A stretch of 64,000 bases of DNA from Tetracentron sinense (GCA_015143295.1 JABCRI010000994.1:248001-312000), one strand, 5' to 3'. Positions 46,353 through 58,097 are shown, counted from the first letter of the stretch. Program-made: numbers and translations. Notes: generated by a model not told the origin, from the sequence alone.

Positions 46353-46685
46353 TTAATACCAAGTACGGGTACGGTATAATACGACAATGATTTGTTCGGG
46401 AAGTATGGGTGTTATACCGCCAAAACATGGCAAAAGAACAAGAAAATTAAAAAATAATGATAATTATAAATAAATAAATAAATATCATGATATAACTATT
46501 AACAATCATTTAATATGGAATATGCTTTTAACACAGTAAAAATACGACAAAAATATACATATATACGTGTTTAATACATAATCGTGTATTAAACGTCATA
46601 CGAGTATAATACGTAACACGGCAGAAGTTGTAGTTTTAAACGGCAACCCCCTAAAAGTATATACGGGTATTTGGGAAACTATGTC
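46353..46685. mobile_element. hAT-type MITE, 333 bp, 8-bp duplication GCCAATCA
   Basis: GCCAATCA flanks both sides (46345-46352 and 46686-46693). The ends carry TACCAAGTACGGGTACGG and ACGGGTATTTGGGAAACTA, which fit imperfect inverted ends of a known style of plant MITE. The interior has many TACG words. Confidence 0.65.
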
Positions 46686-47077
46686 GCCAATCACCCACTT
46701 GGGCATACTGTTTTATCTTTAAAATGTGAAGTTCTGAATTTCCAAATGCTCCCAACATATAGAAAATGAACCATCAATACGGAACATTTTCTCTCCATTT
46801 AAAAAATGAACTTGTCAATTCTTCAGATTTTTAGCAACAAAGGGCAATGAATATAAATTTTTTAAAAAAAACTGTGCAAAATTAAATGTTTGAGAAAACA
46901 GAAAGACTGGAAACATAATGGGAAAAATAAGAAACATGCTTCATAAGACCTCAAATTGACAAAAGTAACAGAAAATTACTTTTGTTTCTTTTTTCCCTGC
47001 AAAGACGAGGCCACAGGATTCGCTCTCTTCTTGGTAAAAACATTGGTTCTGCTCTCTAAATCGTCAGTTCATCATCA

Positions 47078-50000
47078 TCACACCTCCATCTCCCGATGAC
47101 GGGGTGATTCTTCTAAACTTTTGGCAGCTCGTCTTTTTTCAGCATCTAACTTTGCACGTAATTTCCTTTCGACGGGATCAGTTGAAGCTGCAAGTTTGGA
47201 TTGACGCATAACTTTTGCTCCTAGTCCTAGCCTACATAAGTATGCAAATAAAAGGCTTTTACAACCCAATAACAATGAAACAATAAGAACTAGGGTCATG
47301 TAAGGAGTGCACAAACTCTAGCACGCACTTGTCAGCGGGCTCCTTAGCTCTGCCGATACCCCTAGATAGTGATTTATAAACCCTAAGGGGATACTGCTGA
47401 TGTGGCAGGCCAAGAAGCACGCGCACTGGGGTTTGCGGCTTACACCCTCCTTAGCATTATCCTGAGATTTATGGTGTGAGCAAACAGACAGGAAAAGAAA
47501 TCAACCTGGAGGGTCGACCCTCAAATTCTACTTCGGTCGATTCTTCCGTCATTGATCCACTCATATTATTAACCCACAATTCCGCCTGTATATATGCAGT
47601 TCATAGGTGAGCACAAAGTGACAAGTGATAGTAAATGCCTGAACATTTTGTTAGAGAAATTTGGATTTTGAAGCAACATATCAGGCAGAAACTAAGTTAG
47701 AATCAAAACTAATACCAAAGGAATACAAAAGGTATAACCAACACACAAGCAAAATTACATAATCCTGGAAAAGTAAAATGATCGGTAAAAACTATTTATC
47801 AAGCAATTCAATCTATTCGAGGAACTTACACTAAGTCTGGCGTACATTGCTTCCATAAAAAAATCAAAGGAAAGTCCAAGGAGCTTATTACTTATCAATC
47901 ATGTGAAAGTTCTTGTCCCTATGAATTGAAAATGCTACTTTCTCCATTTCAGTAATCATTATCTTGCTCCTATGGGGGTTTGTACTCCAGTTTGTTTAAT
48001 ATTGTTACCTGCACTGATAAATATCTTGTGTGAGAGATGGACACTCATTTTAAGAAAAAAACAAAGAGCTTATCTCGGATCTTTAATCAATCTGACTGTC
48101 AAAGGAAAATCATCCAATCAGATAATTTTTCAGTTTTTCAGGAAGATCTGCATCTTCATGGCATTTTCATTAGAACTCTTACCCCCTAGATAGAATAGAG
48201 TGACCAATCATATCTCGTAAGAATGAACGTGGTTTCTTGTAATAAGTAACAAAGAATATTTGTATAAATGTGTGAGATAGCCACCTATTTCGAAACTATT
48301 TGAAAAAAAAGAAAACTGAAAACTTGAGTCGCCACCAATCATCGAGTTATGGTGTGATTTGGTCACCGAAATTCATTTAAAATAAAATCAATGCGAAACC
48401 ATGATGAGATCCGGGTAGGGAGGTTCTATTGTGATTTGGGGAAGGTGTTAGGCACCCCAAATCACCCGTCCAAAGACAGTAACCTAAGATTTCAAAATTC
48501 TCTAAACATCTCTTTATAAATCGGCTTAAAGAAAATGCTAGTGAAATTTATAATTTCCGAAAATTATAACGACTCTAATCTAGAAAGATTAGACATCATT
48601 AGAACACATGAAATGATGATGAAAGTCTATCTAAAATCGGCATTATAACGACTCTAATCTAGAAAGATAGACATCGAAATAACACATGAAATGATGATGA
48701 AAATCTATCTAAAAATCGGCATTATAACGACTCTAATCTAGAAAGATTAGACCATCGTTAGAACACATGATATGATGATGAAAATATATCTAAAATCGGC
48801 ATTATAACGACTCTAATTTTGAAAGATTAGACATCGTTAGAACACATGAAATGATGATAAAACTATATCTAAAAATTGGGCATTATATAACGACTCTAAT
48901 CTAGAAAGATTAGATATCGTTAGACACACATTGAAATGATGATGAAATTTATTTAAAATCGGCATTATAACGACTCTAATCTAGAAAGATTAGACATCGT
49001 TATATTGCATAAAATGATGATAAAAAGAAAAATAAAATGATTTTTTGAAAACAAACATGTGTCTAACAATGAATGGAATACCCCTCTTTTCCTTACTATT
49101 CACAAAGAGCCCCAATTCGGCGAAACGCGTCGTAGGGGATCCTTAATGAACATTTTTAAGGAGAAGAGGAGCACTTCATTACAATGTTTGAGCAATAAAA
49201 ACATGTCTTAGGGGGTCCTTAGTGAGTTTTAGAGTAAGAGGGGGGAAATTTTAACAACTTGGCCCATACATCATTTTTTTTAAAAAGAAAAATAAAAGAA
49301 AAGGGTTCTAAAAAAGACCTAAGGGTTCCTACCCCTCTTCCTTCCATTTGAAGCCCCCTAATCGGCGAAACGCGTCATAGGAGGGTCCAAACTACTTGAA
49401 GAAAGGGGGGTAGGTCTTAAAAATTATCTAAGGCTCACATCATTACAAAAATAAAAATAGAGGGTGAAGGAGAGAAGTTGCACAAAATGAAATGGGATGA
49501 GGTATGGGGTTGGCCTACCTATGTGGGTTGGAGACCCCCTTGAATTTGAACCTTCAAGCTTTTCCAAGTACTTCGAGCTCTCCTTCTTTTCTCCTCTCCA
49601 AGGCCTTCTCTCCTAATTCTCTAAGGACTTAGAGAATTCTAGGGTTTTTGGGACAAAGGGAAATGGATAAAAGATTTTTTTCAAGACTTAGAATGCTTTG
49701 CAAAGCATGGCTTTCTTAGTCTATTTTTTTGCAGAATTTTGGCTAGCAAGAGTGGTGTGAAATGAGGTAAAGGATTGGGGGTATTTATAGGGGAGAGGTT
49801 GAGGGGGAAAACTCATCCAATTCTAATATGGGACCTAAACACTTTTAGGGACATAAAAGTCATTTTTTTGATTGTTTGGACGAAATCCCTAGAAACTTAA
49901 AAAATAGTGAGGGTATTTTGGTCCAAGAGGGTTACTATACTATAAGAGTTTGATGGACAAAAATTTGGGTGTTAGTCTGGTCGTTTTTTTCAAAAACGAT

Positions 50001-53000
50001 ATGAAGACTTTAGGGCAAATCAGCTTGGTCGTTTATGGTAAAAACGACCAATGGGTCCCCCTTTGTAACAAAAAAGATTCCCCGCACATGGGTTAGTTAC
50101 GGGCTCAGCCTGGGTACCAATCTTTGGTTGTTTTTAACATAAATGACATTAAGAAAATAAGCATAACAGATAAGGTCGTTTTTGTCAAAAACGACCAAAG
50201 TTTTATAGCCCAAAAAACTATGGTCGTTTTTGATAAAAAAGACCAAACAAAAATTATTTTTTTTTCTTTGACTTTTGCTTTTTTGCTTTTTTGTTTTTTG
50301 TCCCACATGAGAATGAGGTGAGGGTTATGATAGGGTGTATGCTATGGTGTAAAATGGGTATTTGGGCTTGGATTGGATTGGAGTCAAGAGCCTTGGAGAG
50401 TGAGAGAAGAAGAGAAGCCCAAGCCCAACAGGGTGTCTACAAAATGTAACAAAATATGTACAGATTTAGGGGCTGTAAACTCAATAAAAAACGAAGTCCC
50501 CTCCTGGTCTTCATGAATGATTTCTTCCCAATTGCATGCAAAGTCCACCTGTTTATTGTCAATAAATTTATTCAGGGTTGAGGCCCCATCGAGCAATAAT
50601 TTCGCAATGTATATACACATCAGCAGTAATGAGCATCCCTTTTGCCCAATATTCACCTAATTTGTTCCTTCCACAACCCAAACAAATAGCTAATGGGAGC
50701 AATGAGGATATTCCACAAATCTTCTCCCTAACTCTAAAAGAGCCACGATCAAGAAAAATAAAAACAAAAATGAAACAAAAACTCCAAAAGTGCTGCTTCC
50801 AGCTTCCCCTCGATGAGAAAATGCATCCAACAGCTCTAGGAAATGTCCAATGCAGGGTTATCAAGTTCGATGTCTACTAGAGCGAACTGAACTAAGTTTG
50901 TGATTTGGTTTGGATTTGTTTGTGAAATTGAGCGAACCACACGGTGGTTCCAACTTCCAAACGGTATTGGTTCGTCGAATTTTTTATTCAAGTTCGTTAA
51001 TATTTTTCTTGGGTACGGCAAATTTATACTTTAGGTTTGATGACTAACCCCCTCTCTTTGCTCTTCAATCTTCAATCCCAAGAATCCTATGAATTCTATT
51101 TTAAGGATACCACATGGCACCCTTCTTTAATCCCAACCGTTAATTCTCTCTCTCAGTCTCCCTCTCAATTCAAACACTATTGGAGGGATTTTAGGAGATT
51201 GTTCCCTCCACCGTTGTATCTCTAATCTCAACCGTTATCTCTCTCTCTGGCACCTCTAGAAAGTGAGAGATTTTAGGAGATTGTGATAAGAGGGATGGAA
51301 AATAATCACCTCCTCGGTTGGTGACGCGAGGAGGGGCGTCTCGGCTCACATTTTCTTGCCACGTGTCCCCCTTCTAACCCAATTAACTGTGGTTAAGATT
51401 CACCATCCTTAACGGTTCACCCATCTACCCTTGGTTTTTAGAAAAAAAAATTAACTAAAGGGCTAAAAAAATCTAGCCTGAGTTAATGGGACTTGAAGGA
51501 TCGGTTATGTGAGAGCGAGGAGCAATAGTTCGCTCCTCGCCAGTGGAGCAAACTATTGCTCAAGAGTGATAGAGATGAGAAGGTTAGAGAGAATGTAGAG
51601 AGAGGTTTTAGGGGATTGTGATAAGAGGGACAAAAGAGAGAATATAGAGAGAAATTTTGGGAAATTTTTATAAGAGAGATAGAGAGATAGTGTAGAGGTT
51701 TATTTTTTATTCACACCCGTGCATCATTAATATATTATAAAATATATATTTGTTTGACATGCTTAAGTAAGCAAACCAAACTAAAGGACCTAAGCAAACC
51801 AAGAAACGAATTATCTCATCCTATCCCTAGCGAACCAGGTTTATTCTAGAGTGGCGAACTGCAAACCCGAATTCAAACCAAGCAAACCGATGAACCAAGT
51901 AACATTGGACTCCAATGCATGTTCAATATCAAAAGTAATAAATAAAACACCACCCTAGTGAATAAGCACATGCTCGATACTCTCCTTGTCCTCCAAATCT
52001 ATATAAATATTTGGTATGGACAAACTATGGTGAATTAGATGTTCCACCATCATGATCTTAGCCAACAAAGCTGACCATAGCCTACATGTTAGGAGGCCTT
52101 CATTTTCCCCAAAGTGCGCAATTGGAAAGGCACCATTGAGAGTACCGAACAAGTAAGTCATAGAACTTGCAGAGAAAACACACTTCTGATCACCCTTCTA
52201 GACCTATTCATCCATTGCATCCAAATGCATAAGGACCTCTTCGATGTGTTTAAGCTTCAAGGAATAGCAACTAGCAAGCACTACTCAAACTCTATCCAAT
52301 TGGTGCCTCCTAAGAGTTGGGAACGAAAACCACCTCGCCATTCCTTCTTCCAAAGTAATGATTTGTTGTTAGTCCTTAACAAGGACCAAACTTATAAAGC
52401 CAGAGACAAAGTTTACCAACATCATGCCACTCATCTTCCCAAAATCAGATTTTGTCCCCATTGCCATATACCAACTTAAATGATATTCCTTTTGCGGAAT
52501 ATTATTGTGTCTTCATAATCGTCTTCATAACTAGGGCTGTCAACGGAGCCAAATATTATTCATATCCACTCCGAATTCGAATTCGATCAATCAGATATTT
52601 ATTTGATCAGCTATCCGGTGAAGCAAATTCACATATGCTATGTATATCCGTTAATAATCAAATATGAATTCTGATAGTGTTGTATCTGCTTCGATAACTA
52701 TCAGACTGATTTTATATGTTATATGAATCTAAAAATTGTAATTATATGACAAAAATACCCTCTGTAATATGTACTTTTTGCATAATTTTAAGGTATAACT
52801 ATTAAAAAAAACTGAAGATAAAATTTTAATCATATAAAATTCTTAAGACCTTAAACCCTATGAGTTGTTCTTCTATCTTTCTTCCTCACAAAACCCTAGC
52901 CACTCTTCACTATGTTCTTCCTCGTGAAACCCTAGTCGGTAGTCGCTGTCATTTTCATATGTTTTTCTTCAATAAGATTCCTATAAAGATAGAAGATGAG

Positions 53001-54756
53001 ATCGAATCAAGAGAAATAGGTGATGTCTGAGAAGGTCAATACCAAGAAAAACTATGGCAACAATGGGCAGTCGGAATTGCTACTTCACCATGGGAGAAAA
53101 TCCAGGGGATGTTTGAAGCATCTGCTGCCTTGGTACCATAGTTTCAAATGCATCTAAATAATGCAATTTTCGTCTTAAGAAGGGATTTTACTTTCAAGGT
53201 TTGGTTACTTCATGATTCATCACCAGCAAAGGGAAGTTGTACTATATGGAGCTTCTGTGGGCTTTACCATGTCATACATTTTTCATATATGCGAGATATA
53301 CTAGAATTCTAACGACTGAGAAGTTTGAGGGAGTTTAGAAAGGCGATATTTTTTTAAAAATAAATTTTTCTTGATTTTTATTGGAGTAATTGGATAATTC
53401 GGATAATGTCCAAATTCGAATATTTCAATCGAAACAGAATACAAACTTTCTTTTTCACTATCTGTCAAATATCAAACTAAATTTGAATAGGCGGACAGTG
53501 TAACAGAATCGATCAGATATACCACTATCTACTTTAATTTGCTCCATTGACAGCCCTATTCATAATCCCCTTCCAAACACCAGGATTGTCAAAATATACA
53601 ACATCCTAACTATCCTAATAGTTTTTGCATACCACATGCGCCTTACTAATTATCTTCCACCAAATAGGGTTTTCTTAGTTTATATATCTCCATGACCACT
53701 TCCCAAATTGCAATTTTTTCATTACTTGCATATTCATGCATGTGATTTTAGACTACAAGCATAAATAATTTGTTCCTGAATCCAACCATAAGCTAAACAT
53801 AAAAGAAAGCAAGAAGTTATATCCTTTTTATTTACACCCCTAGTATCCTCACTGACAATGGGGACTACGAAATTGAGAATATCAAATGAGCATATAAATA
53901 TTTCTGTATCTACAATACCAAAGAAACTAGGATATCAGCAGAACTTATTGATTCTCTCCCAAAGTGAGCAATTTCACAGGTATCAAAACTAAGGACGAGC
54001 CACGAGATCATCAACCCCCTCAAGCTATTAGTGTGATCCATTAATATTTTTCCATCCCTTGTAGCGCTATAGTTTTCCTTGGTTGTATATCTACTATCTA
54101 TTAGCTCCAGTAATTGTTCGTTACGACCTAAGTATATTACATATCACTACCACTCCCAGATTAGTCTTCCGTAGACATATTGATACTTTTATCATTAAAC
54201 CTCACCCCCAAAGACACGAAGTTAATCGACCAGTCATTCCCTAAAAAACTATGATCACATTTTACAATTAGTTACTGGTAGAGTATGTCCATAAAATATA
54301 AACTTCCCCCAAACCAAAAATGGTATATAAGACTAGCATTAGAACTATTCAGCAACCTTTCTTCCCCAAACAATACCAAATATAGATACCACAAAGGATA
54401 TATGAAAAATATTTCAACATCTTTTTAACAATCTACTTCCTGACAGATCAAAAGCAATGATTTTTTTTCCCTACTTAGAAATCCATACAAATGCTTCAAA
54501 TTTAGGAAGAACCAGAGTCCCCAAATCACGAGATCGATGACCACGCAGCAGAACCCCCCATTTAAAGTTGCAGATAATTTAAACGATAAGATAATTGTCT
54601 TTTACGAACAACAAAATGCCTGGCAGTTTAAAAAAAAAAAAAATCAAATAAGACAACAAAAAAAACTATATCATATAGTGCGATCCTTACTAATTTCAGG
54701 GCTTTCTCCAATTTCACCAATTTAGGAGGACAAGCTTTGGGCTCCTCCGTGCTCAT
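47078..54756 (-). CDS. Small conserved plant protein, DUF3245-like, with a 7.1-kb intron
   Basis: Three coding exons join in frame on the minus strand: 54691-54756 (ATG at 54756), 47506-47585 and 47078-47231 (TGA at 47078-47080), giving 99 residues. The protein runs MSTEEPKACPPKL, KLEKALKLAELWVNNMSG, EVEFEGRPSRLGLGAKV, DPVERKLRAKLDAEKR. The GRPSRLGLGA block and DPVERKL are as I remember in short plant and fungal proteins annotated DUF3245, of unknown function; the name is tentative. After the stop, in other frames, TPSSGDGG, DDDEL and then DLESRTNVFTKKRANP continue up to a TAA near 46990, so the ancestral C-terminus was about 40 residues longer and has been lost through small indels, or the assembly is wrong here. 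Intron 1 holds a solo LTR, a LINE and nested DNA elements. Confidence 0.65.
48563..49035. repeat. Six tandem ~80-bp units inside the solo LTR
   Basis: ATTATAACGACTCTAAT recurs at about 48563, 48642, 48721, 48801, 48882 and 48963, each followed by CTAGAAAGATTAGACATCG and ACATGAAATGATGATG. The units differ by a few bases and small indels. Confidence 0.9.
49978..50245. repeat. Repeated palindrome GGTCGTTTTT-nnn-AAAAACGACC
   Basis: A perfect copy (10-bp arms, 3-bp loop) lies at about 50173-50195, with close variants at about 49978, 50028 and 50221 and a weaker one near 50107. All are in the right-hand part of the solo LTR. Confidence 0.75.
50855..51910. mobile_element. DNA-element insertion flanked by TCCAATGCA
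   Basis: TCCAATGCA occurs at 50846-50854 and 51911-51919 and interrupts the LINE frame, so a 1.06-kb insertion with a 9-bp duplication is likely. Both ends are rich in AAGTTCG and CGAACC words in inverted orientation. Inside, 51360-51485 carries one module of the foldback family seen at 58098-59425. Confidence 0.6.
52532..53558. mobile_element. Non-autonomous hAT element, 1.03 kb, inserted in the LINE
   Basis: TAGGGCTGTCAACGGAGC and GCTCCATTGACAGCCCTA are 18-bp terminal inverted repeats with one mismatch. The flanks TTCATAAC (52524-52531) and TTCATAAT (53559-53566) are an 8-bp duplication with one change. No transposase frame is present. A less repetitive ~450-bp interior (52870-53330) may be captured DNA. 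Confidence 0.85.
53771..54690. other. Remaining intron 1 sequence of the minus-strand gene
   Basis: AT-rich sequence without a recognised element or exon. Confidence 0.4.
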
Positions 54757-54881
54757 TGCAAAATCTTCACCTCTGACCAATTGAGATATAAATTACTACT
54801 ACCTAAATGCAAGGGATGAAAAAACAATGCCTATTTCTTACCCAAATTTTTTTTTTTAAAATTGGAAAAAAAAAAACAAAC

Positions 54882-55130
54882 CTTTTTGAAAGTGAAGGCA
54901 AGAGATTCCCTCCAGTCGAAGAAGAAGTACAATGATTTCTGTATTAAACAGGATATAGAGTCTCCGGGTTAGGGTTAGGGTTAGGGTTAGAGATTAGGGT
55001 TTTAGTGTCCTAGGAAGTTAGTATTCCTCTTGGAGATAGAGAGAGAGAGTATAGGAGGGCACGGCGGCGATTGGGCAACGGACAATGACGGCGTTATTGG
55101 ATGGCTTTGGATAAAAGGTATGTCTTCGGA
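54882..55130 (-). promoter_or_regulatory. Likely leader and promoter of the small-protein gene, with telo-box
   Basis: On the minus strand a leader ending AAAAAG with a GT donor at 54881-54880 would splice to the coding exon near 54770. Upstream of it lies AAACCCTAA (complement of 54994-55002), the plant telo-box common in promoters of translation and cell-growth genes, next to four CCCTAA hexamers (54966-54990) and a CT-rich run. Confidence 0.5.
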
Positions 55131-55629
55131 GGGAGAGAGCACCGTCAAAGGCCTTGTATAAGTTGTAAATATCAATAATTTGTTTTTTCAAAATCTCTCT
55201 TTATTTATTTTAGAACAAAATTCCTTTTCTCTGAATACTGTTAACAGTAACGCCGTAAAAAAAAAGGGATTTTTGTGCTGGAGATTCTTTTTGAGCCGGA
55301 GCTCAAGCGGAGCTTTTTTTTTACACTAAGAATTGGCAAATTTGTAATTATGTAAAAAATCAGGGGTAACTTTATAATAAACGAGGAGTGCTACTCTTCC
55401 TACTTTCAGTTTGAGCCAATCATTTGTTTATTTTCAATGTTAAAAACTTTACCATCATCGAAAAAGTATGTATCACTATAAAAAAAAAAAAAAAAAAAGA
55501 TAAATAGTTGGCTCACACTTAAATAGGAAAGTCGTTCAATGGACAATAAAGCAGAGCTCCAATTTGTATTTAAATTGTTTGGTGCTATAGCGTTGCCATG
55601 AGGCAGAGCAAGAGCTCCTCTTCAATTAT
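55131..55629. other. No gene seen
   Basis: AT-rich intergenic DNA with A runs (55477-55498). Nothing is recognised. Confidence 0.4.
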
Positions 55630-55774
55630 GCTCCGTTTGTTTTGATGTAAAATAGAGGAAAACAAAAGAATTCCACGGAAAATATTATTTTTCGTGTGTA
55701 TTTTCTATAGGACAATTGACATTTTCCATGAATTTTATTTGTTTTTCCCTATTTTACATCAAAATAAACTGAGC
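55630..55774. mobile_element. 145-bp MITE, copy 1
   Basis: It begins GCTCCGTTTGTTTTGATGTA and ends TACATCAAAATAAACTGAGC, long terminal inverted repeats of about 28 bp. The copy at 59936-60080 has exactly the same length and the same orientation and differs at only about a dozen bases. The target duplication is unclear. Confidence 0.85.
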
Positions 55775-56030
55775 ATTAATGCATTAATGGTGCTAATCTT
55801 GTAATTGTGAAATGATGTAATGATAATTTTGTGAAAACATAAATTCTTTATAATTACTAAATTGTCACTCATTTTACACTAACCTTATATTTAGTTGCCG
55901 AGAAAATAAGTTTAAAAAGGGAGAAAATAAAAATTAGACAAAATACAACTAAGAATTACTTTATTTTCAAAAATTTTGCTTCTTTTTCGCCTATTCTCTC
56001 GACAACCAAACAAATCTTAAAATGAGAGCT

Positions 56031-56290
56031 TTGCTCATGGCACTTGAAACAGAACTCCACATCATATTTAAACACTCAAAGAAATTCAATAATTATGAAG
56101 AGAAGTAGTAACAAATATGTTTTTTTTTTTAACAAAATGGCTACCAATTTTTATCAATAATTATGAAGAGAATTAGTAACAAATATGTTTTTTTTTAAAA
56201 AATATATTCATAATTACAAAATCGCTACCAATTTTATAGAAGCTTTGTTAAGGCACTTGAAACAAAGCTCCACCTCATATTTAAACACTA
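56031..56290. repeat. Direct duplication around two short motifs
   Basis: GGCACTTGAAACAGAACTCC and its near copy GGCACTTGAAACAAAGCTCC lie at about 56039 and 56252. Between them AATAATTATGAAGAGAA and AGTAACAAATATG occur twice (about 56088 and 56155). Confidence 0.6.
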
Positions 56291-56389
56291 TGTCCTATTA
56301 TGGTATGGTAGAAACACTTAAAATAAGGACGTAATCAAGCAGCGTTGGTTGGCTCCACCCTAAATCCGATCAAGAAAGGCCCCAAAATG

Positions 56390-56616
56390 AGATTTCCAGA
56401 GTTCTAAAAATGCAACCCCCAATGTGTCAACAGCAAACACCCCACCTCTTCTGTCAGTGGTGGGGTGCAGCCTCTCAGTTGATGGAGGTCTAGGGATCCA
56501 ATCCCCCTTGAGTGATGAGTTGTAAGAGCTCCACTCTCCCATGTTAACTACTAACCATTGATCTAACCACTAAACATAGTTAAATGATACCCTCACAAAA
56601 AAAAAAAAAAAAAAAA
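56390..56616. mobile_element. SINE-like element with A20 tail
   Basis: GGATCCAATCCCC resembles Pol III box B and a run of 20 A stands at 56597-56616. On the other strand GTTTAGTGGTTAGATCAATGG looks like box A, so the orientation is not settled. Confidence 0.4.
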
Positions 56617-56847
56617 GTGTCCCGGCAAGCAACACGGTGTAATTATGCAAAATATATTGACAATAGAAGACAAGTTTCTGATTGAGTTGCTTTAGGTATG
56701 ATATTCGATTGTTAATTAATCTGTCTTGGTTTACTTCTATTGACAATGCATTCTATCATCATGTAAGGTCTTATTGCGAAAATTCAATAGGCATGGGTTC
56801 AAGTCCCTTGAGCTACAATGCTTGGGCAATAAATAGCAAAGCAAATA

Positions 56848-57371
56848 GGGTGTGAAGGGATATGAATATTATCCGTATTCCTTTCGAAATTATTTGTTTG
56901 GAAAATTATCTGAAGATGTATTGGGCTGAGAGAATTCAAATAGTACTTCTAATATTGATTTATAATCGGATACAAATTCAAATAGTGATACATTTGATTT
57001 GATAAATGTTTGATTGATCATATAATATATTATAAGTTTATAAGATTAAAATACTCTTATTAATATGTATTTTGTTATGTAATTTTAAGACACTAAATTG
57101 TTATTTTTGTTATAACTGGGAATAATATATTAATTTGTCATTTAATATATATATATATATAATATTAATTTGTTCTCTTAATTTTCTTTAAAATTAATTC
57201 TATAATTTGAATATCATCTGAATTCAAATATTTCAAATGAGTTGGATATAAAATACTTTCCTCACTATCCATCGAATATTTATTCAAATTCAGATTGCCT
57301 AATATGTAATAGGATGCGAATTCAAATATACCATAATCCACTTCAAATTTGCTCTATTAATAGCTCTAATT
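56848..57371. mobile_element. Diverged relative of the hAT element at 52532-53558
   Basis: The left end TAGGGTGTGAAGGGATATG and the right end TTTGCTCTATTAATAGCTCTA align with the ends of the 1.03-kb element, and the subterminal AATATTC and AATTCAAATA sequences also correspond. It is shorter and older. Confidence 0.5.
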
Positions 57372-58097
57372 ATAAATAATTTATCTATAGAAAAATAAAG
57401 AATGAAATAAATAATGCATTTCATTGTAATACACACCTAATAGACCATTGAACCTATTTCACAATACCCTTATGGGCACCTTAGTTTGATTGTGTGTTTA
57501 GGTGTTATTCCCCAAAAATCAAGTGAAAAAAAACCTATTTCACATCCATAATACTCAATAAGGTTAGATGATTATAAAATGTGGTGTGGATTCATCTCTC
57601 TCGACCGACAAGGAAGCTTCGAAGCGAGCAGTTCCAAGTGAAGTTACGCGACATGGTTCTTATTAGTTATTATAATTACTTTACTCAAGGGTTGATCAAT
57701 GAATCCATTGATTAAAAATTAGAGAATGAGTAGATGCCACATATAATGAATCAATTATTATTTTTTGTCTACCTCTAGGATTGTTAAAAGCTTTTTTAAA
57801 GTTATTTTACTTGAGTAAGTTACTTGGTTGAATCATACAATTATGCTGGTTGTGATGGAGCAAAATAACTCATATGGTGATTTTTTGATTGAGTAAGAGT
57901 GTCAAATAAACACAATTATATACTAGCCAAAATCGACTTTAAGTGATTAAATCGTCTGAATAACTTGGATTAAACGGCCCTAACATTCCTTTGCTTGAAA
58001 AAGTGCAAAACACGGGAATGTTAGTATTCCCTTTATATCTTTACCCAAAGTTGTTTGGTTGGTTCAAGTACAAGTTTGTATGAATTCGGATTTAGGG
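57372..58097. other. No gene seen
   Basis: AT-rich intergenic DNA left of the large foldback element. Confidence 0.4.

Larger units (their letters stand above)
48271..50441. mobile_element. Solo LTR, 2.17 kb, with AAATG duplication
   Basis: It begins TGTGAGATAGCCACC and ends GGGTGTCTACA, and AAATG flanks both sides (48266-48270 and 50442-50446). It shares with the LTR at 2484-5866 the order GAGTCGCCACC, then GGGGAAGGTGTTAGGCACCC about 120 bp later. No internal coding region is present. It carries a tandem array of ~80-bp units and a set of palindromes. It sits in the first intron of the minus-strand gene, next to or inside the 3' end of a LINE. Confidence 0.8.
50442..53770 (-). mobile_element. 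Degenerate LINE (C-terminal reverse transcriptase tail and zf-RVT), interrupted twice
   Basis: Minus-strand fragments in LINE order are 53559-53770 (frames resembling WRYIN...NPIWWKIISKAH and NPGVWKGIM), 51911-52531 (a zf-RVT-like region with MMVEHLIHHSLSIPN and DKESIEHVLIH) and 50442-50854 (C-terminal tail with KLLLDGASTLNKFID). The pieces are frameshifted and hold stops, so the copy is dead. Two DNA elements, 50855-51910 and 52532-53558, are inserted in it, each with flanking duplications. The whole lies in the first intron of the small-protein gene. Confidence 0.7.

Noticed and set aside
48563-49035. CRISPR-like array
   Set aside because: Units are contiguous with no unique spacers, in a plant LTR; it is a simple tandem repeat.
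50578-50880. 100-codon plus-strand open frame
   Set aside because: It is the antisense of the LINE C-terminal tail.
54966-54990. Chromosome end or telomere
   Set aside because: Only four hexamers, with ordinary gene-bearing sequence on both sides; it is an internal promoter motif.
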